Source of the DNA: Atriophallophorus winterbourni
Lineage: Eukaryota > Platyhelminthes > Trematoda > Plagiorchiida > Microphallidae
Assembly: GCA_013407085.1 (NCBI GenBank)
Contig: JACCGJ010000560.1
Coordinates: forward strand, 1 to 64,000
Direction: 5' to 3'
Length of the DNA stretch: 64,000 bases
Under the pieces are notes generated by a model. It was not told the DNA's origin and made no database searches. It saw only the letters and a program-made list of their open reading frames with translations. The position numbers were made by a program, and so were the translations under genes. Within the stretch, counting starts at the first letter, position 1. Every line of letters begins with the position of its first letter. Of this stretch, positions 10,701 through 22,935 are shown in pieces.

Positions 10701-13514
10701 ATTTGGAGCGGTTCTACATTCCAAGTTTGATTTGTAAGCAGCTTTTAGATATAGGGCTGTAGATTGACAGAATTTTGAAGATTCACAAATTAGTTCACAC
10801 CCATGTGGAAGAGAATTGAGTTATTTGGAAATTTCGGGCACACTCTTTGGCACATCATTTCAGATAGTAGGAAAGGTAAGTCTCCTTGATCAATACTGCC
10901 ATCTAGAATATTTATGTATACGCAAGTCTAGAATATTCCTAGATAATCAATTGGTATAAGAATGAAGTAGCATTTTGTTGGGTTTGAAATTACAATCCTA
11001 GCTTACATATTAGGAAAAATAGTTCATTTATCGCTTGCGTTAATAGAATACCGATGAAATACAGTTGTCAACAAGACGTGACCAAGTTTGGTCTTGTGAT
11101 TCCGAAGGAGTTTATATCGTATTGCAAATAAACAGGCATAATCAATTTTCGCATGTTGCTGGCGGAATCGCTACTGCATAATACCTCTAAATGCACCACA
11201 TCACATTCACAGAACTTCACGACCGTTGCCACTTATATTTAATTCCAATTTATGCTGTTACCGAAGATATATATGCAAATTTCGTACACACGATTGAATT
11301 TAACTGACTGTATCTACCTAATCCGACAGTTTAACAACGATCTATTTTATGACATGGTACACGAGAAACAAACACTTCTGGCTGACAATTTTCATCTCCG
11401 AGCTGCTCAACACTTTCACACCATTATTGTGTTCATGTGGTTGAAAAGAGTTAACCACATGAACATATCTAACATGGACTTCTATTTATCGGAATAGGAT
11501 TTATAGCAAATATCGTAAAAAATCGTGTGGGAAATCATATGTCGCAACGGAAGAAAGAACATACAATAATACTTGTCAGAGAGTCACGATTATTCACAAC
11601 TAGACGAAAAACAAAGGCTGAATTCAGAATGACAATATAATCTTCTCTCACCAGGATCCGCTTCCTGCAACCCACTGAGCTGTACCGCGAGGGGACATTG
11701 TCCGTCGACTTTATTTTGAACGAAAACCGCTGGATTTCTAGTACCCTCTGGTACACGGATCTGCGTTCTCAACTCAACCAAGTATGAATCCGGTTCTATT
11801 GATTGAAACTTATTAAAACGGCAGAGTTGCAAATCCAATCGTTTCTTTAGCTTTGAAAAATTGGAGTAAAATAGAAGTTCCGATAAAGTTTAAGATTGAT
11901 GACTAGCAATTCTAGCACCAATAGTAGATTGGGCGATGTGGTAAACGGAAATCTAAACTGGGTAAAAGTAGGCAAGGTAATATGAACCAAGGAATATAAA
12001 ATTGTTTGGAACCAAACCAATTGTCATCATCAAGAAAAATGACTTGGACACTATCTGAATTGCACAACGTAAACTTTGACGAGCATGTGTATGTGTTAAG
12101 TGCATCTGCATGGTTAGATTGGCCTCGAAAACCTTTGCAGATAGCAAAACGTACAATGACATAATTCGAACACAAGGCAATGTGGGACATTTGATCATGA
12201 CCTAAATGATAGACTCGGAGCCACTTCTGTTTTACGTGGACCATTTATTGATCACTTCAAGTGCAAAATGTAATAATTGTAAAAATCGTTTTCTATCATG
12301 CTACTTGCGATTCAATGTTGAGTTGCTTCTTCCAAAGTTTAGTCCGTATTTATCTTGTACACTTTCGGATAAATATCAGTGATGACAATTTATGAATATT
12401 ATGATAAGTTAAGATGAGTTAAACGTTCAATAGCAAACATTGTCAGGATTAATGTACAAAAAATCGTTAGGAAATGAAGAATATCCCATTAAGTCTGACA
12501 TTGATGTTTTCGCTGAACAGTAATGATATATAGGTTTTGATGTTCATTTTCGAAGAGTGCTAATCGCCAGCTTCCGTGTTATATGCAGGACACCACCCTC
12601 TGGTACTACGACAGAGCAACATGTACCGAAATGACCCACAATGACAATCGTGAACCCGTATTAATCCGGGGTTTCGAAAGGATTGTATGGGAACGGTTTT
12701 AGCAAAACATCGCAATCGAACGAATAGCAGTTGGCCAAAGTTGATCAAAAGAGTCCAGCGTGGTTACGAGTTCAACGAAACCGGCTGGCATGGAATCGAT
12801 TGACAAATAAGATCAAAATGACAAAAGGGACAAACATGTTTCAGATCGGTGTTGTGGTTACATTATTTGCAGATGTGAAATTTGCGCGTTTTTTCTTTGT
12901 CATGTACGGAATAAAGGCCTTTTACCAATGGGAGTTCTCTTGTGTTGTGAGATTCATGGGTGGACGAGATTAGTGTCTGAAAAGTTGACCTCAAGGGTGG
13001 ACCAGGATGCAATCGTTAAGCGTGCGTGAAGCACATGAGTTCACGTGCTATGTTGGGAGGAGCGTCCTAAATTCTGTACAGACAATGTGATAGAGATTAG
13101 AACCAGGGAACACAATTAGATCTCAATTGATGTGACGCAATCCCCCCACCTCTTAAAATAATACATTTACACACCAACTCTCTAAATGTCTAATCTACAA
13201 ATGAGTGAAAAATATTGGCTAAGTCAAACTTATCCAAATGTAGCGCGAATGTTTAGGACTTGTTTGCCCCATTTTGCTCACTCTGTGCGTATTGACGTGT
13301 GCAAATAGCACGAAACTTGCCCGGAATTGTGTGAGCATACAAATACTAATAATTCGTGATAGAGTTTATTTTCAAAATAAAATCAATTAAAAATGAGTAT
13401 ATCAAGACGGTACCTTGGTACATGCAGAGCTAGCCAATTCCTCCGCAATTCTTCCGCATTTTTCCATATTTTGAAGCTTTTTGTTTGACGCCACCTTGCA
13501 CATCACATTAACAT
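1780..13514 (-). CDS. Unidentified multi-exon gene (3' part)
   Basis: Exons read on the minus strand: 13514-13414, 11844-11652, 10262-10212, 9401-9366, 9148-9045, 7858-7642, about 6938-6728, 5350-5292, 4102-3895, 3599-3552, 2804-2734, 2007-1780 (stop). Each has AG/GT borders, and the reading phase carries across almost every junction. For example, exons of 51, 36, 48 and 71 bp all fit without a stop. The exception is the join between the 6.7-6.9 kb exon and the 5.3 kb exon, where phase fails and an exon is probably missing. The predicted protein has a hydrophobic run (SNLLLIIIVVFSVL) across the 9.4/9.1 kb exons. Later come a Cys-containing piece (LCFPCFTTC), the segment ILNLQEGNWDRFLASERRAK, and near the end VPRLLWFMPVIVMQ. 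I do not recognise the family and assign no function. The 5' end is not found; more exons may lie above 13.5 kb. Confidence 0.6.
2838..2880 (-). repeat. LINE 3'-UTR scrap in intron
   Basis: The plus-strand text AAGCAATAAGCTTAACAATA is the reverse complement of the conserved 3'-end motif of the LINE family found at 21.7, 44.5 and 59.5 kb. Only about 40 bp remain. It lies between the 3.55-kb and 2.73-kb exons of the unidentified gene. Confidence 0.5.
5590..5760 (-). mobile_element. RTE-like LINE 3' remnant with zinc-finger end
   Basis: On the minus strand one frame reads a C-x2-C...H-x4-C motif (HRCDLCGRDCHSQIGLFSHS then KSC). Short fingers of this form with an IGL...H core occur at the C-terminus of RTE-type LINE polyproteins. 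The same motif is found at 22.7 kb, and the flanking DNA of the two copies is alignable. Only this tail is left here; no reverse transcriptase is seen next to it. It lies in an intron of the unidentified gene. Confidence 0.5.
6075..6125 (-). ncRNA. Degenerate hammerhead-ribozyme-like motif
   Basis: On the minus strand the core reads CTAATGA (one change from CTGATGA). A perfect 4-bp stem II follows (GTGC, loop AATCA, GCAC), then GAAA and CCGG. The U before the cleavage site is C here (CCGGCC), so this copy should be inactive. It is an inverted neighbour of the copies at 6.19 and 6.42 kb. Confidence 0.4.
6186..6230 (+). ncRNA. Degenerate hammerhead-ribozyme-like motif
   Basis: The plus strand reads CTGA, GTGCAAACGACAC, GAAACCGGTC, GTGGGGTGTG. 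The conserved CTGATGA box has lost three bases, so catalysis is not expected. The stem II, GAAA and CCGGTC parts match the neighbouring copies, which shows it belongs to the same repeat family. Confidence 0.4.
6350..6490 (+). ncRNA. Hammerhead-ribozyme-like motif in dispersed repeat
   Basis: The core lies at 6418-6447: CTGATGA, stem II GTGC/GCTC with loop AAACA and one U-U mismatch, GAAA, CCGG, then the predicted cleavage triplet GTC followed by GTGAGG. Stem I can form between CCCTAC (6412-6417) and GTGAGG (6448-6453) with one mismatch and a wobble. The 5' flank (CCACTGTTTCAAG) matches the reverse complement of the 54-kb copy, so the repeat extends beyond the ribozyme core. Stem III is only the CCGG palindrome without a loop, as in the minimal hammerheads reported from Penelope-like elements. 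Confidence 0.55.
7124..7311. repeat. Long imperfect inverted repeat (foldback)
   Basis: The left arm 7124-7201 and right arm 7232-7311 are reverse complements over nearly 80 bases with scattered mismatches. For example, CATCAAACTAGATGACATCA on the left pairs with TGATGTCATCTAGTTTGATG on the right. The loop is about 30 bases. It lies in an intron of the unidentified gene and resembles a foldback or MITE-type element; no terminal duplication was identified. Confidence 0.75.
7563..7587. repeat. Short perfect hairpin
   Basis: CGTTTATTAAT and ATTAATAAACG are perfect 11-base arms separated by CGA. It is AT-rich and lies just downstream, in the gene's sense, of the exon ending at 7642. No function is assigned. 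Confidence 0.5.
11431..11464. repeat. Short perfect hairpin
   Basis: GTTCATGTGGTT (11431-11442) and AACCACATGAAC (11453-11464) are perfect 12-base arms with a 10-base loop. It is intronic in the unidentified minus-strand gene. Confidence 0.5.
13295..13325 (+). ncRNA. Relic of hammerhead-like repeat
   Basis: A perfect stem-II hairpin followed by the conserved box (GTGC, AAATA, GCAC, GAAAC) is kept, as in the copies at 6.1-6.4 kb. The CTGATGA box in front of it is lost. It can only be a dead copy. Confidence 0.25.
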
Positions 13515-16500
13515 CTGAGCCGAAAATAGAAATCAGCATATTAATAGTTTTGTGACAACTTTTTTATTAATATGCTTGTTTGACAGGAGTTTTATCGAAG
13601 TAAATCTAATTAATTTCTATCGCCTGATTTATTTTAAAACGCACAAGAGTCTCTAGGAGAACCCTTAATATAAAAGAACATTGATACTTCCACTGAATAC
13701 AACAGTATCCACTATTTTATTGAAAGTTCCGAAGTCTGATATTAATAATGTTCAATGAATGTATGCCGTTTCAAAATTATTGGATGTAAATTAATAGATA
13801 ACAATAGCTAATTAAATTTCCAAATTCGTGAATTTAATTATTTTAAAGAGTGATATATATATAGTTTTGTCGTGAAGATTTACATGGCTGTATATTTCTG
13901 ATTCTTAAGCATTGAACGTATTGCATGGTCTGACGCTAGTAATCCTCATAACTATATTGCTAGTTGTATTTTAATTGGCAGCGATGATACATTGTTAGAT
14001 ATCGCGAGATCCATCTATCACTACCATTCGTTGATTTACCTAATTAACCCTTCTTATATCAAGCGTGTCACAACGCACATGTTCTAAAACTATCTTTTAT
14101 ACAATTAATCCTGACTTTCACCATAACTTCTCAATCATTTGCTAGCTCCATTTTGCTTATTTTGAAAGTAGTATTGCAATCAACATAGGAAGAATAATAA
14201 CGCATCAGCCATTAAATAACTAACAACACTGGCTTTGATACAGATACCACTTCGATTCGTCTGGAAAAACGATGGATTTTTCTGCATCAATGATTATACA
14301 CTATGGTCATTCGAAATGATATAAGTAGGGGTTTGTTTGCGTTGAAATTATTGAAAACTGATCATGAAATATTTCGACACTCACTTCTTTTTATATTGTT
14401 TAGTAAAGTTACCATTTAAATATGTAGATAGTGCTCACGACCTTTATTTTTCTTCAAATATGCCCAATTATATCAATAACTTTGAAAAACGAATGTTAAA
14501 ATCATGAGCTGAGAGATTTTCCTAATGATCTTAAAATACAAGTGGGTTTACCCGTTTAACAAGAGAACACATGAAAACAAGATACATAAGTTTAGTAAAA
14601 CGATACGAGCAATTGCAATATGAATACATATTCTAGTAAGGGGCTCAAATGTAATCATGCAATAAAGAAATTTCATCGCAGTAATTTGATATACACATTT
14701 TGAACTTACACACGCCATTCGCGACAGAAGCAAGAAGCAAGAATAAATTTAACTGCAGAAACATTTTCAATCGTTGCTATCCGAAGACTTACTCACACAT
14801 TTATATGCGCTTAATGCTGTGAGTTGAAACATTCGAGCCAATTGAAAATGCATTCACTTCTTCCTGGTGCCAAAGAAGTCATGATTGGTTTCAGTGATGC
14901 AGTATCAAGACAAGAACAAAATTTGTTCAATGATTTATCGAAAAATTTAATTAATTTAATTTATTTTTGAGTTGCTCTAAAAATCAAAAATTTTACGATT
15001 GCTATTGGGCTGTGGAAACTCGAAACCACTTTACCAGGGAAACATGACTAATGAATCTTTTCTTGCTTGGATTCAGCATCCTAATATTAGAGATTGTAGT
15101 ACGATTTCAGTGAAAAACGCAAAATTGGAAAATGTGTTGACGGTGTGGTAATGTGATTCTTCCCGAAATCGAGCATTCAGTAATTAATATTTCCATCGGG
15201 TCTCATTATGAAGTACGTCAGCAGTTAAGTACTCAAAAGTTTTCGAGACAAGCTGCCTTAGTTTTACATGGTATTTATTATTGGTTTCTCTAACTTCTTT
15301 GGACCGGAACTGAGAGCAGCGGCAGATCGAATCAGCAGCGAAGCTCAAGTCAGAGTTATATCATATAATGTTGCTCACATTACCGCACTTAAAATTCTCA
15401 ACTAGCTTTGGCTGTTACGTCATCAAATGGAGGCAATAAGATTAGTTTTTTGATCTTTCAAAACGTGAAGAAGTGATAAACAATATTAGGCATTGAAGCC
15501 ACTGTTTATAGGCTTCGCACAACGAAACACGTTGTTCAAATACAAAATCACGGAGAGATTCCTGGTGAAGACGCCTGTGAGCAAAACGATACATTGATCG
15601 TCTTTATGTGTCTTCATCGCTTGACGAGGGATCACTTTGTGATTCAAAGTTATGATTTCAGCTGTTTTAACGTGATTGTAGGCATTTAAATTTCCAAGTC
15701 GGACAACAAATTGAGAATAAATATGTTCTAAATCATCAAGTGTGTTAAAGGTTTTGAGTTAATTTCGGTTATGATATTATTTCTGGTTTGTGAAATTCAA
15801 ACTTGTGAATAATCAGGTAAGTGGAAGACGTTATGTTTGCAGAAACTATCATGACGACTGTTGTGGTATTTGTGTTGAGATTTTTACACTGACAATCATT
15901 AATTGTGTTAGTTATGCTCACACTGCTTGAAGTTTGATACAATATATTACCGCGTAATTTGAATGCTGCCTGTTCTTGATTTGGACTGCGATTTCTTGGC
16001 TGATAATTCAATTCACATTCCGTATCATGCAGTGCACCGCAAATGGCGTCGCAATCAGCCGCAAAATATCAGATCTTTTCATATAGTTGTACCCTCATAG
16101 AAATCAAATAATACCGGGAACATTTTAAACTGTTACGAAAAACTACGAATGAAATAACCGATCCGATTTTCATTGCTCATTTTCTCACTTCAACTGGTAA
16201 AAAAGCATATGTTTCTTTACAACAGTCATGATTATCCATCCCACCAGTTACTGAGAATTTAAGGAATTTTATCTTTCGTGTAAGTTCAGGTCAGGTTAAA
16301 GAAGTCCAAAATTGTTATTGGAGTTCATTTCAATACAATACAACGTTGTGTAACAAGACTATCATATTTTTATTCTTGAATTGTAAACCATGGTTTCGCA
16401 CCGTTTCTTTAAATACTAAACTAAATGGCCAGTTAAATGATCCCCTATTTTCAAGTGTCAATGGGCCTAGTCTGTATCAGCAACTAGTAGAGGTGACTGA

Positions 16501-17499
16501 TTTAAGTTTTCTGGGAACGTCTAAAGACTATGTAAGAATTATGAGAATGTCAAAACTCAAACAAATCCTCGAAGCAATCCTGATTGTCAACTTATTTTGT
16601 TTGGAAGATCCAAACCAAAATCTCAGGCAAGGAACTGACCACAGTAGCACGTGATTTCGAGGACATATGTACTAAAATCCGTGAATTCAACAACGCAAGT
16701 TCCAATGTTGATAACCAGAAGATTGGAAAATATGCGTCGAGTTGCAAGTTCCCTTTGCGTTTCGCTTCTCATGTTCATAATGCTACATGTCATAAATGAT
16801 TTAAAAGTGGATATTTTTATTCCGTTTGCCGGAGATCCAAGAGACTTCGTGTGACTAATATCGATCCTGAAGTTTACGATGTAGAAAATCAAATAACTTC
16901 TTTTTCTATATCAGTCTTATCATCCATTGTTTCAGTCCTTGTGGTTCAAAGGCAAGGAGTGTGGAATTTTGAATATCATTGAATGATTTGAAATGCTTTC
17001 TCTTCGATGTCAAAAATCATCAGTGTATTGTTTGTGTTCACGGTGTTACCTGACATCCTCTATTCATTGTTGTAGTTTGTTGAATTTCAACGAGCTATGG
17101 CAGCACAAAATCAGTTGTGTGTATATTATTTGTGGTGGGAACTTTTTTTATTTTTCTACGCTTAAAAGTACTGAAATCAGTTGATATTGATTTTCCTCTC
17201 GATAAAACTTGCTTTGCGAAATTGCTGATTGTCTCATTTTCCAGAAACGTAATCTAATTTAATATGGATTAAGGAAACCTGATGACAAAGTAATTAATTC
17301 TTCATGCAATCGTGGTCTTCTGATTTTTGTATGTCTCCATGTAATCCGCTCCGATAGTTATGCGTCTGAAAAGAGATTGTCAAACGTCCAGTATGTGTAT
17401 TGATTGCATGGCTACACGAAATTTCGGCAAATGAGGCGCATTTCTACATCTGAAGAAACTGAGGTCATGATATCTTGAGATGCATGCGACATGCGTTTC
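13515..17499. other. No gene recognised
   Basis: AT-rich sequence with scattered short frames. The frame at 16346-16654 and its overlapping neighbours have no recognisable domain and no convincing splice context. It may contain further upstream exons of the minus-strand gene ending at 1780, but none could be supported. Confidence 0.35.
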
Positions 17500-17870
17500 T
17501 CTACCTAAAATGTGCCTATCCGTATATACCATATGATCAAGCATAGAATGAAACAAAAAACCACTGGCAAACCATTTGGATTATACCGTCATAAATGTCT
17601 TCCGCTAGGATTTTCTGTCTTGCCTGCCTTGGTTCAAGATGTAATGAACAGTGCGTTATTATTCATGCGTTCCAAAATTCTTCATCATCTCATGGAAGCT
17701 CTACTCTCTTGTTTCAAATGATTCAACTTGAAATTAAATCCGGTTAAGTGCATAATCTCCGTGGATGAAATTGTCTCCTTATAATATCGTGTACATTCTA
17801 ATGGACACCATCCAGATCAGAATCTTTGTGAACCCTTAATCAAAAGGACTTCATTCGATATCACCAGTTT
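17500..17870 (+). pseudogene. Decayed Ty3/gypsy reverse transcriptase fragment
   Basis: The frame reads GKPFGLYRHKCLPLGFSVLP. This matches the RT block that in the complete element at 39.3 kb reads [20 protein letters not shown]. After a stop at 17719 it continues with KCIISVDEIVSL, the usual end of the gypsy RT palm. Only about 120 codons are left and there are no LTRs nearby. It differs clearly from the CsRn1-like elements at 26 and 38 kb. Confidence 0.55.
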
Positions 17871-18021
17871 GCTCCAGTTAAATGTCATAATATCATTCTA
17901 TGTTCATCCATAACATGCGAACATTTTTAATTCATTATATACATTACTGAATGACACAACATTCGAGAATGAAAACGTGAAAAGACAAAAGTGATGTGTT
18001 GCTAACATACCCCGAAATTAC

Positions 18022-18066
18022 ACTCCACTACCGGTTTCTTGCTGTTTGCCATCATCAGGTGCAGAC
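18022..18066 (-). ncRNA. Hammerhead-ribozyme-like motif in dispersed repeat
   Basis: Minus strand: CTGATGA (18058-18052), stem II around loop AAACA, GAAA (18038-18035), CCGG, predicted cleavage triplet GTA, then GTGG. Stem I has an inner CAC/GTG helix and, beyond an internal loop, an outer TTAC/GTAA helix. The surrounding 110 bp align with the copy at 54.3 kb. Stem II has one mismatch, so activity is uncertain. Stem III is the loopless CCGG palindrome. Confidence 0.6.
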
Positions 18067-19379
18067 AGTAAGATTAAGTTCAGTCAGCTTTAAAACAGTG
18101 GATATTCTATTCGTACGGAAATCAAGTGCCGTATTTAAGTCCTTTACGCCAAAATTGCGTTCTGTATTTTTATCATTATCATCTTCACATAGAATAATAT
18201 CGGTGCTGATTTAGAGCGAAATGTTCATCTTCTTTGTGCAGTTCACGTCGACTACGTAGGGCTGAACAGAATTATGCTCAGACTCATCGTGAAAGGCTTA
18301 CGGTGTACTGAGCTGAAGTTTACTTGCACAAAAATTAATTTAGACATGATTTCATTATAGCAATTGACAATGAACCACTTAAAATCAGACGTCTTCATTA
18401 GCCAAACCCACAGTAGCAATGGTGTACAAATAGAGCATAGCAATAAATGTTCATATTTCCACCATTAAACAACCCATGGCAAACAAATATTCTACGAGCA
18501 GATGTCTTATAGCGATTTGTTGTAACTCTTGCTTTGACTAGATGTGCAAACTAAATGTTGATTCAACCACCGTATGTTTCTCGGTCGAACCCAAGGCATT
18601 AAATAAATAAACATTTTTCCGAATAAATGCTGCAGTTATACGACGTTGGTCATCTAAATCGAAGTGATAGTTTCCAGAATACTATCATATCATAATGAAT
18701 TCAGCTTGAAACATCGCGGTCTGTTGTGTGTAAATGTTGGTAATGTCATTGTTTCTGCACTTCTCACAGTAATGTTTGTTGAATTGCATTCAAAATTTTG
18801 TGCATCGAAAAAAGAGGTTATTTGCCAGACAATTATGTTAGACCCCGGAATTAAAGCCCATAATGGGTTGAATGATTCACCTTGCAAGGCCTGTCAGCAC
18901 ATCGTTGTTCCGTTAGCCATTGAAATGGGTTTTATTGTATTTGGCTTGAGAAACCTGACAAATTATCCACATCTATTAGCCTCACTCAATCTTGAAGAAA
19001 AATTATGTTCTTATACTTTCACGATTCTTGAATAACGAACATTTCACATCCTTGAAGATTCAAGATTCAAGAAGGAGTACCTTTAGTTGTCTTGAACGAT
19101 AATCGAAGCCATTTCTCTTTTTTACATGATACGCAGTGGTCAAATTTACTTTGATGCCCGCACTCAGACATACACAATCTAAAAGATTAGCCGAGAAAAT
19201 TGTGAGTATGCTGAAACATGCTATTGTCTGATATTCCCCAACAACATTCGAAGAAAAGGTCGAGTTGTCGACAATTACTTACTTCACTATTGTAATCAGT
19301 AAACATTCTGCCAATCATTGTTTTATGCAAATCCAGGTCCTTAGGATTTAAGATGCTTGGACTTGGATCGGCTGAAGTA

Positions 19380-21745
19380 TGTTAAAGCAAATGGTTTCTG
19401 TCCATCTACTTGTATTGCAGTGGACAAAATCTAAAGAACTATGGTGACAATACTTGATCTAGTAAGCGGAGGTATGTACAAACGTCGCGTGGATCAAATC
19501 GTACATCAAAATTTTGATAAGTTGTGTTCTGATACTGATTGCGTCAGCGACCATAATAAAACTCTTCTAGATTCTTACGAGCATAATGTACGGGTATGAA
19601 GATTTGAACGACTAAGGAACTCCCCAATTCGAGATTATAATAATCCGGAGACAATTGTGAAAATTCCAGTGGATGTTTGCCGAGGCTACCGTCATCTTAT
19701 CGTGATTAACCCCATTCCACATTTACCTATCTTTACTCAGCTATACCAGCAAGTAGCCATAACAAATTTAAGAATAAGTTAAAAGAAATCAGTGACAACC
19801 ATTAAGTAACTGCGATCAAATTGGGAAAAAGCGTGACTTGCACACATACAACGTCTTACACAACTTTTTGAAATATATAATGTTTTATTTTATATTGAGG
19901 CCAGTGTGGGTTTAAGCTGACATATACTCTCTGTTCAATCACTAGTAATCACAAATGTGCTGTGGTCAAAATTGGGATTAATAATTATTGGTATGCATTT
20001 ACGTCACCTCAAACCTAAAGACCCGTTTTGGGCTTTTCGATGGAAATGCGCGTAAATATGACCATTTTAGGTGACCGTGAAATTTACCCAATTGACATGC
20101 ATCAACTGGGATTGAACGGGTTGATTGTTCCGACCATATCCAACGGTCAATTTTTTTTAACAATTTTTCGAACGTTTCGAGGCACGCAGAACCTGATCGC
20201 ACGGTACCTACCTGATGATTGTGAATATAAAATGTACGTATTGATGGTGTGATGTCTAGGGAAATTGAAGCCACTAGCGTTGTCCCACAAGCTTCGGTAC
20301 TTGGTCCACTTCTCTTTTTGATCTACATAAATGACCACCCAAAACTTGTCACAGCCAAAATGGTTCTCATAGCGGATGATGCTAAACTTCGGATACAAAT
20401 CCCGTCAATCATGGACTGTTTGCGCTTACAAAGCGATTCGGATATATTGAACAGCTAATCACAGCGAAACAAACTTCCATTCAACTTCAGAAAGTGCAAA
20501 ATGTTGCAAAGATGTAATGATTTTCCATTCGCCTACAAGTTTGGATCGCAACAACCTGAATGAACAACAAAAGAAAACGACCTTGACGTATGTATCGGTG
20601 AAAGGATAAAGAATAGCATGCAATGCGAAGCAGTGTACAACCGAGCGAACCGCATGCTAGGTATGCTTCAGCGTATTTTCGGACATTCTCCCCGTAAACG
20701 ATTCACAATCCAGTGATGGATTACTCTGTACAAGCTTAAGCACCATGGCTACAAATGGACATTAAGCTGCTTGCGAGGATTTATCACCGAGCAACTAAAA
20801 TGCTTGGCTGTCTCCGCATCCTACCATATGAAATACCGGAAATTGTTCAATGTAACATTTCGTTATTTGCGGACGACATAAAGATTTGGCGCAGCATTCG
20901 TAGTCCAGAAGACTGTCTGCTATTACAAAAGGATCTTGAAACGCTTCACAGCTGGTCGTTGCCGTTTAACTTCAACTAATGCGGGATCATAAATGTGGGG
21001 AATCGAGTAGAGTTCACATATCACATAGGTTCGCATGTCCTTGAAAATTGCAGTGAAGAAAAAGATTTGGGTGTCTGGATATGCTCCAGTTTAAGAACAA
21101 AATTCAAACTAATACTGCCTTTAAAAAAGCAACACGTGTTCTAAATCTACTCAAACGGGTATTTGGGAAACTTTTCCCAAGGATCAGGAATACAAACTTG
21201 AGACCAGTCATGGAATACGGTGTGCAGTCATGGTCTCCGTGGCTCAAGAGGGATGTGGAACTTATGCAGCGAATCTATCACCGCTCAACAAAACTAGATC
21301 TCAGCATCCGAAACAAACTATATAAAGTAAGGATAGCTCAACTGAATCTGTTCGATTTTCCCTATCGACGAATCAGAGGAGACCTTATCTTACTTTACAA
21401 AACATTCCATACCCTGAACCATCCCTTACAGGATTTATTCAGGCGAAGGGATACGGGGAATTATCGAATATGTGCTGATCATACCCCATTCCCGCCTGAA
21501 ATGTAGAAGGTATTTTTACTCTGTCTGTGTCTGTTTTACTTGAAACAGTTTACCTTCAACCGTTGCTCACGCCACTAGCTTGCATGACTTTAAAACGAAA
21601 TTAGACGAATTTTTATTGCATTATTCTTTTCCAGAAAACTTATATACGGTTAAATCTATGTTCTTATATTGTTTATACACTTAAATTTCAATTTTTATCA
21701 TCCTATGGTTGTTGTTAAGCTTGTTGCTTTTTAGACCAATAAAAA
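19380..21745 (+). mobile_element. Decayed LINE, family 1 (CR1-like)
   Basis: Broken frames run in order on the plus strand. There is a possible endonuclease end (ILDLVSGG...SDHN near 19.46 kb), an RT block with VPQASVLGPLLFLIYINDHP and a changed catalytic box ADDAK (20.27-20.39 kb), and a second RT box LFADDIKIW (about 20.87 kb). The C-terminal part (21.1-21.5 kb) contains SWSPWLKRDVELMQRIYHRS and YRRIRGDLILLYKT. Many stops and frame changes make it dead. The two ADD boxes suggest two overlapping or rearranged copies. The 3' end at 21701-21745 carries the CCTATGGTTGTTGTTAAGCT motif shared with the copies at 44.5 and 59.5 kb. Confidence 0.75.
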
Positions 21746-21764
21746 CCTCTAATTACCTTGACTC

Positions 21765-22035
21765 GTGCATCTTAATTTCGATCCAATGCCTCTCAGACGG
21801 GTTCGATTCGATCTAGTCCTAACTTATAAAATAATGAACTCGAAGATGCACCCTCTGAGGCATCTATTTCGCCACCGATTAAGACATACTGCACATACAC
21901 ACCCACTGGCATTTCATAATCCACATTCTCACCGGAACTGCCGTCGATTCTTCTATTCGGTTCGCGTTTGTTTCTCATGGAACTCCCTACCATCTGATTT
22001 TGTATAATCATCTGGCGAAAGGATTTTCATGAATA
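21765..22035 (+). mobile_element. LINE C-terminal fragment, family 1
   Basis: This 80-codon frame matches the end of the family 1 ORF2: PLRRVRFDLVLTYKIMN, then HPLRHLF, then CFSWNSLP. It begins 20 bp after the 3' end of the preceding LINE, so it is a separate 5'-truncated insertion or a duplicated tail. Confidence 0.65.
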
Positions 22036-22609
22036 AATTGGATATATTTATGCTTAGTAATTCCACCCGTTTATATAACACGACATTTATCCTAGCGAAT
22101 ATTTTTCCATCAAACCGAGGCAATACATTACATTTTTACTACAACAATTGTCGATCTTCCTAATGCCTCAACTTTTTATAATTATAACCTTATCTATATA
22201 TCTGAGCAAATGAGATTGAATAGGTTTTCCATGCTAGAATTACCCAACAATTGCGTCATATTGCATGATCACTTTGCACTATTGCTTTTGTTATTGCTGT
22301 TGTATGCCCCTTTCTTTCTATGTCGATACTGTATGTACATCACATGTGCACTTATATCCCATTATCCGCAGGGTTTTTTAATTCATACTCGCAGAACAGC
22401 CAAGCAGATTTTTCACCTAATCAATATAAATGTCTCTCTTAAAGCAGGTTTAAGCACTGAGTTAACAGCGGCAGCGAGACTGAATTACCTAGGATCCCAT
22501 TGAATACCCGTGCATACGCAATGAACATATTCCATATGTTTGTTCGATACGATCTGTCAATGAACGGAAGAGAACGAAACATATAAGTCCATAGTGAGAA
22601 TTGTTGTTG

Positions 22610-22935
22610 TTATTGTTGTTGGCCTCCTTCAGTCAATGTCGACCATGGATGTACATAACAATCACATGAATTATCAAGTTCTACAGCTTTTTGAATGACT
22701 GAACAGTCCGATTAGGGAGGAACAATATCTCCCGCAGCGCTGGCAACGATAGTCAGGACTCGGTTGTATTGTATTCCATGAAGAACTGATAATTGGTTTG
22801 GTGTTGCAAATATTGCGGTACAGTAGCATCGTGGAAATAATTCGTTGAGCTACCGAACAACGGATTATCAATTTATTGGGAGACTGAATGCAGCACAACC
22901 ACAACATTAATTTAAATTTGTGAATACGCAATCGG
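22610..22935 (-). mobile_element. RTE-like LINE 3' remnant with zinc-finger end
   Basis: The minus-strand frame reads YRCQRCGRYCSSLIGLFSHS then KSC, the same C-x2-C...H-x4-C finger as at 5.6 kb. On the plus strand the fragment starts with a GTT-rich run (TTGTTGTTATTGTTGTTGG), consistent with a short tandem 3' tail on the minus strand. No RT is present. Confidence 0.5.

Noticed and set aside
12548..12750. Overlapping open frames on both strands near 12.6 kb, possibly exons
   Set aside because: Neither strand gives borders that fit the phase of the neighbouring exons of the minus-strand gene, and no domain is recognisable.
18664..19035. 123-codon open frame with several Cys
   Set aside because: No known domain, no splice context, and AT-rich surroundings where frames of this size arise by chance.
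20200..20240. CCTACCTGATGATTGTGAAT resembles the start of the hammerhead repeats
   Set aside because: No stem II and no GAAA/CCGG box follow.
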